Below are positions 16,806-24,141 of a stretch of DNA of 64,000 nt, piece after piece. Both the position numbers and the translations under genes were made by a program. Origin of the DNA: an uncultured Eubacteriales bacterium (GTDB taxonomy: Bacteria > Bacillota > Clostridia > Oscillospirales > Oscillospiraceae); the NCBI GenBank assembly GCA_900553805.1, contig USEU01000002.1, forward strand, positions 1 through 64,000. The letters are read 5' to 3'. Every line of letters begins with the position of its first letter. The first letter of the stretch is position 1. Under the pieces are notes generated by a model. The model did not search any database. It was not told the DNA's origin and saw only the letters and a list, made by a program, of their open reading frames with translations.

Positions 16806-17966
16806 ATGAAAAAACTGATCGCATCCCTTTGCGCCCTGTCCATGCTGCTGTGCATGGTCGGCTTTGCCGGGGCCGAGTCCGTCTCCGACCAGGAGGCTGC
16901 CGACGCGGTGGCAGAGATGATCGACGCTATCTACGTCCAGAGCCGCACCGAGGAGACCGACGCCCAGTGCGCTGCCGCCAAGGAGGCTTGGGACGCTCTG
17001 ACCGACGCCCAGAAGGAACTGGTGGAGGGCGAGGAAGCCAGCCCCGATTACTTCGGCCTGGATACCGGCGACGCTTCCCTGGATGATCCCCGCAATGCTG
17101 ACGACATCGGCGAGAAAGAGATTTTGGTGGTGTCCTTCGGCACCTCCTACAATGACAGCCGCGTTGCCGACATCAAGGGCATCGAGGATGCCATCCAGGC
17201 TGCTTTCCCGGACTGGTCCGTCCGCCGTGCTTTCACCGCGCAGATCATCATCAACCATGTCCAGGCCCGTGACGGCGAGTTCATTGACAATGTGGACCAG
17301 GCCCTGCAGCGCGCGGTGGACAATGGCGTGAAGCAGCTGGTCGTCCAGCCCACCCATCTGATGCATGGCGCGGAGTACGACGAGCTGATGGAGTCCATCA
17401 ATGTCTTTGCCGATAAGTTTGAGGCTGTGGCCGTGGCTGAGCCTCTGCTGGGCGAGGTGGGAAATGACGCCACCGTGATCAATGAGGACAAGGCTGCCGT
17501 GGCCGAGGCCATTGTTTCCGCTGCTCTGGCTGAGACCGATTACGCCACCATGGAGGATGCCGCGAACGATGGCACTGCCTTTGTTTTCATGGGCCACGGC
17601 ACCGCTCACGTTGCCAAGGTGACTTACAGCCAGATGCAGACCCAGATGAATACGCTGGGCTACAACAATGTGTTCATCGGTACCGTTGAGGGTGAGCCGG
17701 AGGAGACTGCCTGCGAGAACGTGATCGAGGCCGTTTCTGCCGCCGGTTACAAGAACGTTGTCCTGCGCCCCCTGATGGTGGTGGCAGGCGACCACGCCAA
17801 CAATGACATGGCCGGTGACGAAGAGGACTCCTGGAAGACCATGTTCCTGGATTCCGGCGTGTTTGACTCCGTTGACTGCCAGATCGCTGGCCTGGGCTCC
17901 ATCAAGGCGGTTGAGGATCTGTACGTTGCCCACACCCAGGCTGCCATGGACACCCTGAGCAAATAA
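16806..17966 (+). CDS. cbiK: exported sirohydrochlorin cobaltochelatase (CbiK family)
   Basis: 386 residues. A signal peptide (MKK + hydrophobic core ending GFAGA, cleavage near 22) puts the enzyme outside the membrane. Residues about 28-65 ('AKEAWDALTDAQKELVEG') are a small helical module common in gut bacterial surface proteins. From residue about 100 the CbiK fold follows: 'ILVVSFGTSYNDSR', 'VQPTHLMHGAEYD', 'VFMGHGTAHVAKVTYSQMQ' and 'MVVAGDHANNDMAGDEEDSW', which hold the metal/tetrapyrrole histidines. Family enzymes insert Co2+ into sirohydrochlorin in anaerobic B12 synthesis; periplasmic versions are known in Desulfovibrio. AGGAGG precedes ATG 16806. Control by the B12 riboswitch supports a cobalt/corrinoid role; the tetrapyrrole available outside is unknown. 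Confidence 0.9.
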   Translation: MKKLIASLCALSMLLCMVGFAGAESVSDQEAADAVAEMIDAIYVQSRTEETDAQCAAAKEAWDALTDAQKELVEGEEASPDYFGLDTGDASLDDPRNADDIGEKEILVVSFGTSYNDSRVADIKGIEDAIQAAFPDWSVRRAFTAQIIINHVQARDGEFIDNVDQALQRAVDNGVKQLVVQPTHLMHGAEYDELMESINVFADKFEAVAVAEPLLGEVGNDATVINEDKAAVAEAIVSAALAETDYATMEDAANDGTAFVFMGHGTAHVAKVTYSQMQTQMNTLGYNNVFIGTVEGEPEETACENVIEAVSAAGYKNVVLRPLMVVAGDHANNDMAGDEEDSWKTMFLDSGVFDSVDCQIAGLGSIKAVEDLYVAHTQAAMDTLSK

Positions 17967-17972
17967 AAGAGC

Positions 17973-18464
17973 ATGCAGAAACTGGTAATGCTCCTGTGCA
18001 CCCTTGCCCTGCTTGCCAGCATAGCGGGAGGCACGGCGGATACGGTGCAGGTTCCCAGTGTGCCTGAGGCGCAGACCGCAGCCGCTGAGGATACCCTCCC
18101 GGACGGCGTATACACCGTGGACGTGGCCACCGATGGCGGCATGTTCCGTTTGAACGAGGTGTCGGAGGGAAAAGGGACTTTGACTGTGGAGAATGGCCGG
18201 ATGACGGCGCACATCACCCTATCCGGTACGGGCTTCAGCAAGCTTTTTGCGGGTTCTGCTGAGGATGCCCAGAAGGACGGTGCCGATGTGATCGACGCGG
18301 TGAAGGATTCCGTGACCTATCCTGATGGTTTCGCGGACACGGCCAACGGCTTTGACATTCCCGTTGCCGCGCTGGACGAGGACCTTCCCTTTGCCGCCAT
18401 GGGTAAAAAAAGCGGCTCCTGGTTTGATCACACCATTCGCGTATCCAATCCCGTTGCACAATAA
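17973..18464 (+). CDS. small exported NEAT-like beta-sandwich protein
   Basis: 163 residues, 6 nt after the chelatase gene, with a signal peptide (core 'LVMLLCTLALLASIAGG', cleavage about 22). The mature part has the pattern 'DGVYTVDVATDGG...GKGTLTVENGRMTAHITLSGTGFSKLF...FDIPVAALDEDLPF' typical of NEAT-like or related immunoglobulin-fold domains that bind haem or other small ligands at bacterial surfaces. No sorting signal or lipobox is visible, so it may be secreted or held by the chelatase. Co-regulation by cobalamin suggests it handles a tetrapyrrole or cobalt, which is inference. I start at ATG 17973; the ribosome site is weak (AAAAGAG). Confidence 0.75.
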   Translation: MQKLVMLLCTLALLASIAGGTADTVQVPSVPEAQTAAAEDTLPDGVYTVDVATDGGMFRLNEVSEGKGTLTVENGRMTAHITLSGTGFSKLFAGSAEDAQKDGADVIDAVKDSVTYPDGFADTANGFDIPVAALDEDLPFAAMGKKSGSWFDHTIRVSNPVAQ

Positions 18465-18470
18465 AACAGC

Positions 18471-18502
18471 AAAAATCCCGGCGAGCTTTCGCCGGGATTT
18501 TT
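18471..18502. terminator. bidirectional terminator
   Basis: AAAAATCCCGGCGA-GCTT-TCGCCGGGATTTTT: a perfect stem with A-run and T-run on opposite sides, serving the cbiK operon on the plus strand and vanZ on the minus strand. Confidence 0.92.
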
Positions 18503-18515
18503 GCGTGCAGGGTCC

Positions 18516-18983
18516 CTATTTTTCCTTTGTGTCCATCCGGGCAAGCAGCTTATAAACGCCGTACCCCATGGACGCGCCTAGTACGTTCAGCATCACGTCG
18601 TCAATGTCGCAGGTGCCCACCAGCAGAAGCATTTGCAGCACCTCCACGCAGACCATGATCCCCGTGGCCAGCAGCGCGGTTTTCCAGAGCTTTCGCATCC
18701 GCGCCCACAGCAGCGGCGGGAAAAGCCCCAGGGGGAGAAAGAGAAAAATATTTCCGTAGAGATTCATGAAAGCCTGACGGAGCAGCCTCGGGTTGCGGGA
18801 ATGGGTGAGCACCCAGATGAATCTGCGGACGGTGCGCAACGGCGTCAGATTCAGGTGCATTTCAAGCCACTGCGCGGAGGGCAGTTCCGTCCCCCAGGGC
18901 CTGCGGCAGAGCAGCAGATATACCATAACGCACACATAAAGAACGGCAAGCGCCGTGATCCATCTTCGCTTCTTTGCGCTCAC
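18516..18983 (-). CDS. VanZ family membrane protein
   Basis: 155 residues with four hydrophobic helices and the VanZ signature 'NLYGNIFLFLPLGLFPPLLW' in the middle and 'EVLQMLLLVGTCDIDDVMLNVLGASMGYGVY' near the C-terminus. VanZ-like proteins occur in many Firmicutes; some give low-level teicoplanin resistance, most are of unknown function. I start at GTG 18983 because GGAGGGG sits 6 nt upstream; the in-frame TTG 18998 overlaps that site. Confidence 0.85.
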   Translation of the reverse strand: MSAKKRRWITALAVLYVCVMVYLLLCRRPWGTELPSAQWLEMHLNLTPLRTVRRFIWVLTHSRNPRLLRQAFMNLYGNIFLFLPLGLFPPLLWARMRKLWKTALLATGIMVCVEVLQMLLLVGTCDIDDVMLNVLGASMGYGVYKLLARMDTKEK

Positions 18984-19040
18984 CGTCAGCCCCTCCAATC
19001 ATAACCAGCTTTGCCCGCCCAATAAAAACAAGCTTTTCGG

Positions 19041-19069
19041 ATTATATCAGAAAGAGGAATTATATGCAA
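19041..19069 (-). promoter_or_regulatory. vanZ promoter
   Basis: Minus strand TTGCAT (19069-19064), 17-nt spacer, TATAAT (19046-19041). Confidence 0.65.
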
Positions 19070-19074
19070 GAAGA

Positions 19075-19106
19075 AAAGCACCTGTCTCCGAAAAGACAGG
19101 TGCTTT
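19075..19106 (-). terminator. terminator of pfp
   Basis: AAAGCACCTGTCT pairs with AGACAGGTGCTTT (6-nt loop); on the minus strand it is followed by TTCTTCTT, 15 nt past the pfp stop. Confidence 0.8.
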
Positions 19107-19120
19107 GGATACAGGGGAAA

Positions 19121-20365
19121 TTACTTGGCGAACACTCTCTTCAGGTGCACGAAGCGGGGCAGGCCGTCCTCCTTGACCATGTCGGTCTCGCCCTGAATCA
19201 GAGGCAGGCAGTAGTCAATGAAGGCCTGGGTCACGCCGTTGCCCTCGGCGTTGATCCACTCGCGGGGCACCTTCTTCTCGGTGTTGGCCACCAGGCTCAG
19301 GTCAAACAGCTTCGGCTCGCACTTGTAGCCGTTGGCGTCGCGGGTGCACTCAAAGCCCACCATTTTGTCGGTGATGCCGGACACGGCGGATTCCACGGCG
19401 ACCTTGCCGGACATGAAGGACTCGGCCATATCGGTGCCGGAGGCGCAGTGAGCGGCGCAGCGCTGCAGCAGGCTCAGCTCAATGGGACGGACCTTCGCGC
19501 CGGTGGCAGCCTTGACCACATCGGCCAGCCTTGCGGCCAGACCGCCCAGCTGGGCATGGCCGAAGCCGTCGGTGCCGGAGGTCTTAGCCTCGGAAACAAA
19601 GGTGCCGTCGGCGTAGTGCACGCCCTCGGAAACGGCCACCAGGCAGTTCTTCTTCTCAGCGTAGACACGCTTCACATCGGCGATGAACTTGTCCATGTCG
19701 AAGTCGACCTCGGGCAGGTAGACCAGATCGGGGCCGTCGCCCTTTACATTGGCGCAGGCCGCAGCGGCGGTCAGCCAGCCGGCGTGGCGGCCCATGCACT
19801 CGATGATGGTGACCATGCCGGTGTCGTACACCTGGCAGTCACGGGAAACTTCCATGAAGGAAGTGGCGATGTACTTGGCAGCGGAGGCGAAGCCGGGGCA
19901 GTGATCGGTACCGGCCAGATCATTGTCGATGGTCTTGGGCACGCCCATGACGCGGCACTCATAGCCGACCTTGTTCATGTACTTGGAGATCTTGTTGCAG
20001 GTATCCATGGAGTCGTTGCCGCCGTTGTAGAAGAAGTAACGCACGTTGTACTTCTTGAAGATCTCCAGGATGCGCTTGTAGTCGGTGTCATCCACATCGG
20101 GATCGGCGATCTTGTAGCGGCAGGAGCCCAGGGCAGAGGAGGGAGTGTGCATCATATTCGCCAGCTCAGCAGGATCTTCCTCATCCATGATCATCAGCTG
20201 GTCGTTCAGCACGCCCTTGATGCCGTGGAAGGCACCATAGACGGTGGTGATGTTGGGATTCTCCAGGCCGGTCTTGATAACGCCGTAGGCGGAGCAGTTG
20301 ATGACGGAGGAAGGACCGCCGGACTGACCGATGATCAGGGAACCCACCAAAGCTTTTTCAGACAT
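19121..20365 (-). CDS. pfp: pyrophosphate-dependent 6-phosphofructokinase
   Basis: 414-residue PfkA-superfamily enzyme phosphorylating fructose 6-phosphate reversibly. Two positions decide the phosphoryl donor: GGNDSMD (about 113-119) has Asp where ATP enzymes have Gly, and PKTIDNDL (about 141-148) has Lys where ATP enzymes have Gly. Both are the PPi type in this family. The catalytic TIDND Asp, 'MGRHAGWL' and the substrate loop are intact. Start ATG 20365 follows GGAGGTTATTC. It is divergent from fba, so two consecutive glycolytic steps share one control region. Confidence 0.9.
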   Translation of the reverse strand: MSEKALVGSLIIGQSGGPSSVINCSAYGVIKTGLENPNITTVYGAFHGIKGVLNDQLMIMDEEDPAELANMMHTPSSALGSCRYKIADPDVDDTDYKRILEIFKKYNVRYFFYNGGNDSMDTCNKISKYMNKVGYECRVMGVPKTIDNDLAGTDHCPGFASAAKYIATSFMEVSRDCQVYDTGMVTIIECMGRHAGWLTAAAACANVKGDGPDLVYLPEVDFDMDKFIADVKRVYAEKKNCLVAVSEGVHYADGTFVSEAKTSGTDGFGHAQLGGLAARLADVVKAATGAKVRPIELSLLQRCAAHCASGTDMAESFMSGKVAVESAVSGITDKMVGFECTRDANGYKCEPKLFDLSLVANTEKKVPREWINAEGNGVTQAFIDYCLPLIQGETDMVKEDGLPRFVHLKRVFAK

Positions 20366-20447
20366 AAAGAATAACCTCCAATATGTTTTTTGATTTTTTA
20401 TTATGGAAAATGACGGAGTACGCTGTTAAACCCCCCATACATCCTGC

Positions 20448-20476
20448 ATTATAACACAAAAGAAAGCCTTTGGCAA
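20448..20476 (-). promoter_or_regulatory. pfp promoter
   Basis: Minus strand TTGCCA (20476-20471), 17-nt spacer, TATAAT (20453-20448). Its -35 box lies only 9 nt from that of the divergent fba promoter. Confidence 0.75.
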
Positions 20477-20485
20477 ATATTATTG

Positions 20486-20513
20486 TTGATAATTTCGAAA
20501 AATGTGGTATAAT
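20486..20513 (+). promoter_or_regulatory. fba promoter
   Basis: TTGATA (20486-20491), 16-nt spacer, TATAAT (20508-20513), start near 20520. Confidence 0.75.
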
Positions 20514-20568
20514 AGCCGCGAAAGCAAGTGGAGGCGACTCCGCTTAAATAAGGAAAGGAATGATTCCA

Positions 20569-21537
20569 ATGGCACTTGTTACTTCTACCGAGATGTTCAA
20601 GAAGGCTTATGATGGCGGCTACGCCATCGGCGCTTTCAACGTCAACAACATGGAAATTGTTCAGGGCATCACCGAGGCCGCCGGCGAGCTGAAAAGCCCC
20701 GTCATCCTGCAGGTCTCCAAGGGCGCCCGCGCCTACGCCAACCATACTTACCTGGTGAAGCTGGTTGAGGCTGCCGTGATCGAGAACCCCGACATCCCCA
20801 TCGTCCTGCACCTGGACCATGGCGATTCCTTCGAGCTGTGCAAGAGCTGCATCGACGGCGGCTTTACCTCCGTCATGATCGACGCTTCCTCCAAGCCCTT
20901 CGAGGAGAACATCGCCCTGACCCGTCAGGTCGTTGAGTATGCTCATGATCACGGCGTCGTGGTCGAGGCCGAGCTGGGCACCCTGGCCGGCGTCGAGGAC
21001 GAGGTCGCTGTGGAGCACGGCAAGGAGAGCTACACCCATCCCGAGGAAGTGGAAGAGTTTGTCGGCCGCACCGGCTGCGACTCCCTGGCCATCGCCATCG
21101 GCACCAGCCACGGCGCTTACAAGTTCAAGGCTTCTCAGTGCACCCGCAATGCCGACGGCATCCTGGTTCCGCCTCCCCTGCGTTTCGACGTGCTGAAGGA
21201 GTGCATCAAGCGTCTGCCCGGCTTCCCCATCGTCCTGCACGGTTCTTCCTCCGTTCCTCAGGAGTTCGTGAAGATGGTCAATACCTACGGCGGCAACATG
21301 CCCGACGCTATCGGCATCCCCGAGGATCAGCTGCGTGAGGCTGCCAAGCTGGCCGTCTGCAAGATCAATATCGATTCCGATATCCGTCTGGCCATGACCG
21401 GCAACATCCGCAAGTACTTCGCCGAGCATCCCGATCATTTCGATCCCCGCCAGTACCTGAAGCCCGCCCGTCAGGCGGTCAAGGACATGGTCGCCCACAA
21501 GATCGTCCACGTCCTGGGTTCCGACGGCAAGGCGTAA
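20569..21537 (+). CDS. fba: class II fructose-1,6-bisphosphate aldolase
   Basis: 322 residues, zinc-dependent aldolase that splits fructose 1,6-bisphosphate. Visible are 'GAFNVNNME' near the start, the catalytic/zinc motif 'VLHLDHGDSFE' (about 80-90), 'EAELGTLAGVED' (about 140), 'AIGTSHGAYK' (about 180) and 'VLHGSSSVP' (about 223) with the zinc His and phosphate-binding Ser. The long form with extra internal segments is the type found in several anaerobes. ATG 20569 gives a better distance to AAGGAAAGG than ATG 20560. Codon use is highly biased, fitting high expression. Confidence 0.95.
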   Translation: MALVTSTEMFKKAYDGGYAIGAFNVNNMEIVQGITEAAGELKSPVILQVSKGARAYANHTYLVKLVEAAVIENPDIPIVLHLDHGDSFELCKSCIDGGFTSVMIDASSKPFEENIALTRQVVEYAHDHGVVVEAELGTLAGVEDEVAVEHGKESYTHPEEVEEFVGRTGCDSLAIAIGTSHGAYKFKASQCTRNADGILVPPPLRFDVLKECIKRLPGFPIVLHGSSSVPQEFVKMVNTYGGNMPDAIGIPEDQLREAAKLAVCKINIDSDIRLAMTGNIRKYFAEHPDHFDPRQYLKPARQAVKDMVAHKIVHVLGSDGKA

Positions 21538-21555
21538 TCCCTTCGCGTTTTCCCC

Positions 21556-21588
21556 ATCCGTGCACCGCAAGCGGTGCACGGATTTTTT
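21556..21588 (+). terminator. terminator of fba
   Basis: CCGTGCACCGC/GCGGTGCACGG hairpin followed by ATTTTTT. Confidence 0.92.
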
Positions 21589-21609
21589 GCCGCAGAGCGG
21601 AAAAAACGG

Positions 21610-21638
21610 TTGACAAACAGGTGGAGAAATGATATCAT
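21610..21638 (+). promoter_or_regulatory. promoter of tRNA-Leu
   Basis: TTGACA (21610-21615), 17-nt spacer, TATCAT (21633-21638). Confidence 0.75.
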
Positions 21639-21672
21639 ACACAGGCGCAAGGGAAGCTCCTGCATATCATAT

Positions 21673-21760
21673 GGGCGAGTGGTGGAATTGGTAGACTCGC
21701 TAGATTCAGGTTCTAGTGTTCACTGCGGACGTGCGGGTTCAAGTCCCGCCTCGCCCACCA
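21673..21760 (+). tRNA. tRNA-Leu(CAG)
   Basis: 88-nt class II tRNA with encoded CCA. GGGCGAG pairs with CTCGCCC; anticodon stem CTAGA/TCTAG holds loop TTCAGGT, anticodon CAG; long variable arm and GGTTCAAGTCC T-arm present. Confidence 0.97.
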
Positions 21761-21780
21761 GAGATGCCCTTGAGGCGAAG

Positions 21781-21845
21781 ATAAGAGATAATGGCGAAGA
21801 GGGAATGGCAGTTCGTTCCCTGTTTGCTGTTATCTCTTATTTTTT
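21781..21845 (+). terminator. long terminator hairpin after tRNA-Leu
   Basis: ATAAGAGATAA (21781-21791) pairs with TTATCTCTTAT (21830-21840), enclosing an AGGGAA/TTCCCT inner stem, and is followed by a T-run. Confidence 0.8.
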
Positions 21846-21933
21846 GCTTGGAACGCACAATTGGGCCTGTGTTTTCTGAGATTTAAAAATGCTGGATACC
21901 AAGGCTGAAAAACGTTTTTGGGCAAAATAAATA

Positions 21934-21962
21934 TTGCTTTTTACGCTAATTTCCTGTATAAT
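21934..21962 (+). promoter_or_regulatory. promoter of the polysaccharide operon
   Basis: TTGCTT (21934-21939), 17-nt spacer, TATAAT (21957-21962); transcription from about 21969 leaves a leader of about 184 nt. Confidence 0.7.
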
Positions 21963-21968
21963 GCCGTA

Positions 21969-22136
21969 AGTAGACAATGCAGTTCAAGCGGGCAGGGATT
22001 AAACGTAATGCCCAGGCTTTTTGCGTATTCCTTCGCAGGCTTGCCCTTTCAGAAAAGAGTTGATTTCCCTCACGGGGGAATTCAGGGCAAAAGAAGCCTG
22101 AGGATGAGATAGATTGCCCTTCTCGATAGGGCAAAA
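21969..22136 (+). promoter_or_regulatory. structured 5' leader of the polysaccharide operon, class unknown
   Basis: TTGCCCT occurs at 22041-22047 and 22114-22120, and AGGGCAA at 22084-22090 and 22128-22134, so alternative pairings are possible. CAGGCTT (22013, 22036) can pair with AAGCCTG (22094-22100), and TTCCC/GGGGAA forms an inner hairpin near 22063-22080. The last stem ends just before the GGGGAGG ribosome site. I could not match it to a named riboswitch. Confidence 0.5.
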
Positions 22137-22152
22137 GGGGAGGAACACGGAT

Positions 22153-24108
22153 ATGAAAAAACGGAAGCTCCGTTTGCCATTGATCGTTTACGACATATTG
22201 ATTTTGCTGTGCGCGGATGCCATGCTGCTTGTGTTTTACAAGGGTGAGGCCGTCCTGACCTGGCAGGGAGTCCTGCTGCACAGCGCCATCTCTTTTGCGT
22301 CTGTTTTGACGGTCAGGTGCATCGGCGGGATTTATCAGCAGATCTGGCGCTACGGCGGGATCCAGTGCTATATCAGGCTCCTGGTGGTGGATGCGGTTGC
22401 CTTTCTCGTTGACGTGACCATTGAGCGGACGCTCCCGCTGTTGATGGAGATCGAGAAGGTGTCCGTTGGACGGCTCTTTTCGCTGGCCAGTGTGAACCTG
22501 CTGGCAGCGCTTACCATCCGTATGGTGTACCGCTACGCCTTCAAGTGCGGCTCGGAGCAGTCCGCCTGGGGTTCGTTTTTACGGTGGCTGCTTCTGCTGT
22601 TTTCCGGCGATGAAATGGTGCAGCCGGTCCCTGAGACTGAGAAGAAGATCAAGATCGCCATCATTGGCGCGGGCCGTGTTGGCGTCAATCTGGCAGAGGA
22701 GCTGCTGGGCAACCCCAGAGCGAACTACACCCCCCGCTGCTTTGTAGACACCAATTCCGAAAAGGCGGGGCGTTCAGTCCACGGCATCCCTGTTTTGCTG
22801 GAAGGCGAGACGACCATGCGGGAGCTGCACCGCTATGAGGTCCAGGAAGTGGTTTTTGCCATCCCGGGCCTGGCGGATGAAAAGAAGCAGGCCCTGTACG
22901 CCATGTACATGGGAGCCGGTTACAGGATCAAGGTGTATGACTACCCGACTGTACAGTCTGCCGGAAAGAAGCGGTACCTGCGGGAGTTTGACATTGAGGA
23001 GCTGCTGTTCCGCAAGCCGATCATTATTTCCGACGAAAGGACCAGCAGCTATTACCGCGATAAGGTCATTCTGATAACGGGCGGCGGCGGCTCCATCGGC
23101 TCTGAGCTGTGCCGTCAGCTTGCAAAGATGGCCCCCCGGCAGATCATCGTCCTGGATATCTATGAGAATGGCGCTTACGACGTGCAGCAAGATCTCAGGA
23201 TCGCCTATGGCAAGGCCCTGGACCTGGAGATCGAGATATGCTCCATTACCAATAAGGACGCGCTGAGAAAGGTTTTCCGGCGCTATCAGCCGCAGATCGT
23301 CATTAATGCGGCAGCCCACAAGCATGTTCCCTTAATGGAAAAGAACTGCGTTGAGGCTGTATATAACAATGTCTTCGGCACCCGGAACCTGGTGGAGCTG
23401 TGCGAGGAATTCGGCACCGAGAGATTTATGATGGTCTCCACGGATAAAGCGGTGAATCCCACCAATGTGATGGGTGCGACCAAGCGCATGTGCGAGATGA
23501 TCGTCCAAAGCGCCAGTTCCTGGGGGAACGCGGTTTACAGCGCAACCCGGTTCGGAAATGTTTTGGGATCAGCGGGTTCTGTGATTCCCCTGTTCAAGCG
23601 CCAGATCGCCAACGGCGGCCCCATTACCCTGACGGACAAGCGGATCATCCGCTATTTCATGACGATCCCGGAGGCCTCACAGCTGGTGCTGGAGTCCGGC
23701 GCGATGGCCCAAAACGGCGAGCTATTTGTGTTGGATATGGGAAAGCCTGTCAGGATCCTGGACCTGGCGGAGAATATGATCCGGCTGTCCGGCGTGGAGG
23801 GAATCGAGATCGTGGAAACCGGCCTGCGTCCCGGCGAGAAGCTCTATGAGGAGCTTCTGGTCAAGACCGGGGAACTGGATAAGACGGATAACAGCCTGAT
23901 TTTTGTGGAAAGAGACGCACCGCTGCCCAAAGAGGAGATCAGCCGCCGCCTGGAGATACTGGAAGAAGCCTGCGCATCCGGCGACGATGACACGGTCCGC
24001 CGCGCACTGAAAGAAGTCGTCCCCACCTTCCGTTCCCCGGAAGAGGTCAACGACGAGGCGGACGAGGCCGCGGAAATGAAACTCCAGCAGGCTGCTGTGG
24101 GTGTGTAA
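22153..24108 (+). CDS. membrane-bound UDP-sugar 4,6-dehydratase (CapD/FlaA1/PglF family)
   Basis: 651 residues. Four membrane helices (about 8-130) are followed by a Rossmann domain ('AIIGAGRVGVNLA', about 173-185) and an extended SDR dehydratase domain with 'LITGGGGSIGSELC' (about 308-320) and 'STDKAVNPTNVMGATKRMCE' (about 428-447), in which Met-Lys replaces the usual Tyr-Lys as is normal for this family. Such enzymes make UDP-4-keto-6-deoxy-HexNAc from UDP-GlcNAc as the first step to bacillosamine- or FucNAc-type sugars. ATG 22153 is chosen with GGGGAGG upstream. First gene of an 11-gene polysaccharide operon; GC-rich. Confidence 0.92.
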   Translation: MKKRKLRLPLIVYDILILLCADAMLLVFYKGEAVLTWQGVLLHSAISFASVLTVRCIGGIYQQIWRYGGIQCYIRLLVVDAVAFLVDVTIERTLPLLMEIEKVSVGRLFSLASVNLLAALTIRMVYRYAFKCGSEQSAWGSFLRWLLLLFSGDEMVQPVPETEKKIKIAIIGAGRVGVNLAEELLGNPRANYTPRCFVDTNSEKAGRSVHGIPVLLEGETTMRELHRYEVQEVVFAIPGLADEKKQALYAMYMGAGYRIKVYDYPTVQSAGKKRYLREFDIEELLFRKPIIISDERTSSYYRDKVILITGGGGSIGSELCRQLAKMAPRQIIVLDIYENGAYDVQQDLRIAYGKALDLEIEICSITNKDALRKVFRRYQPQIVINAAAHKHVPLMEKNCVEAVYNNVFGTRNLVELCEEFGTERFMMVSTDKAVNPTNVMGATKRMCEMIVQSASSWGNAVYSATRFGNVLGSAGSVIPLFKRQIANGGPITLTDKRIIRYFMTIPEASQLVLESGAMAQNGELFVLDMGKPVRILDLAENMIRLSGVEGIEIVETGLRPGEKLYEELLVKTGELDKTDNSLIFVERDAPLPKEEISRRLEILEEACASGDDDTVRRALKEVVPTFRSPEEVNDEADEAAEMKLQQAAVGV

Positions 24109-24141
24109 TTGCTTGATGTATGGAATGAGGAGGAAGCAAAC

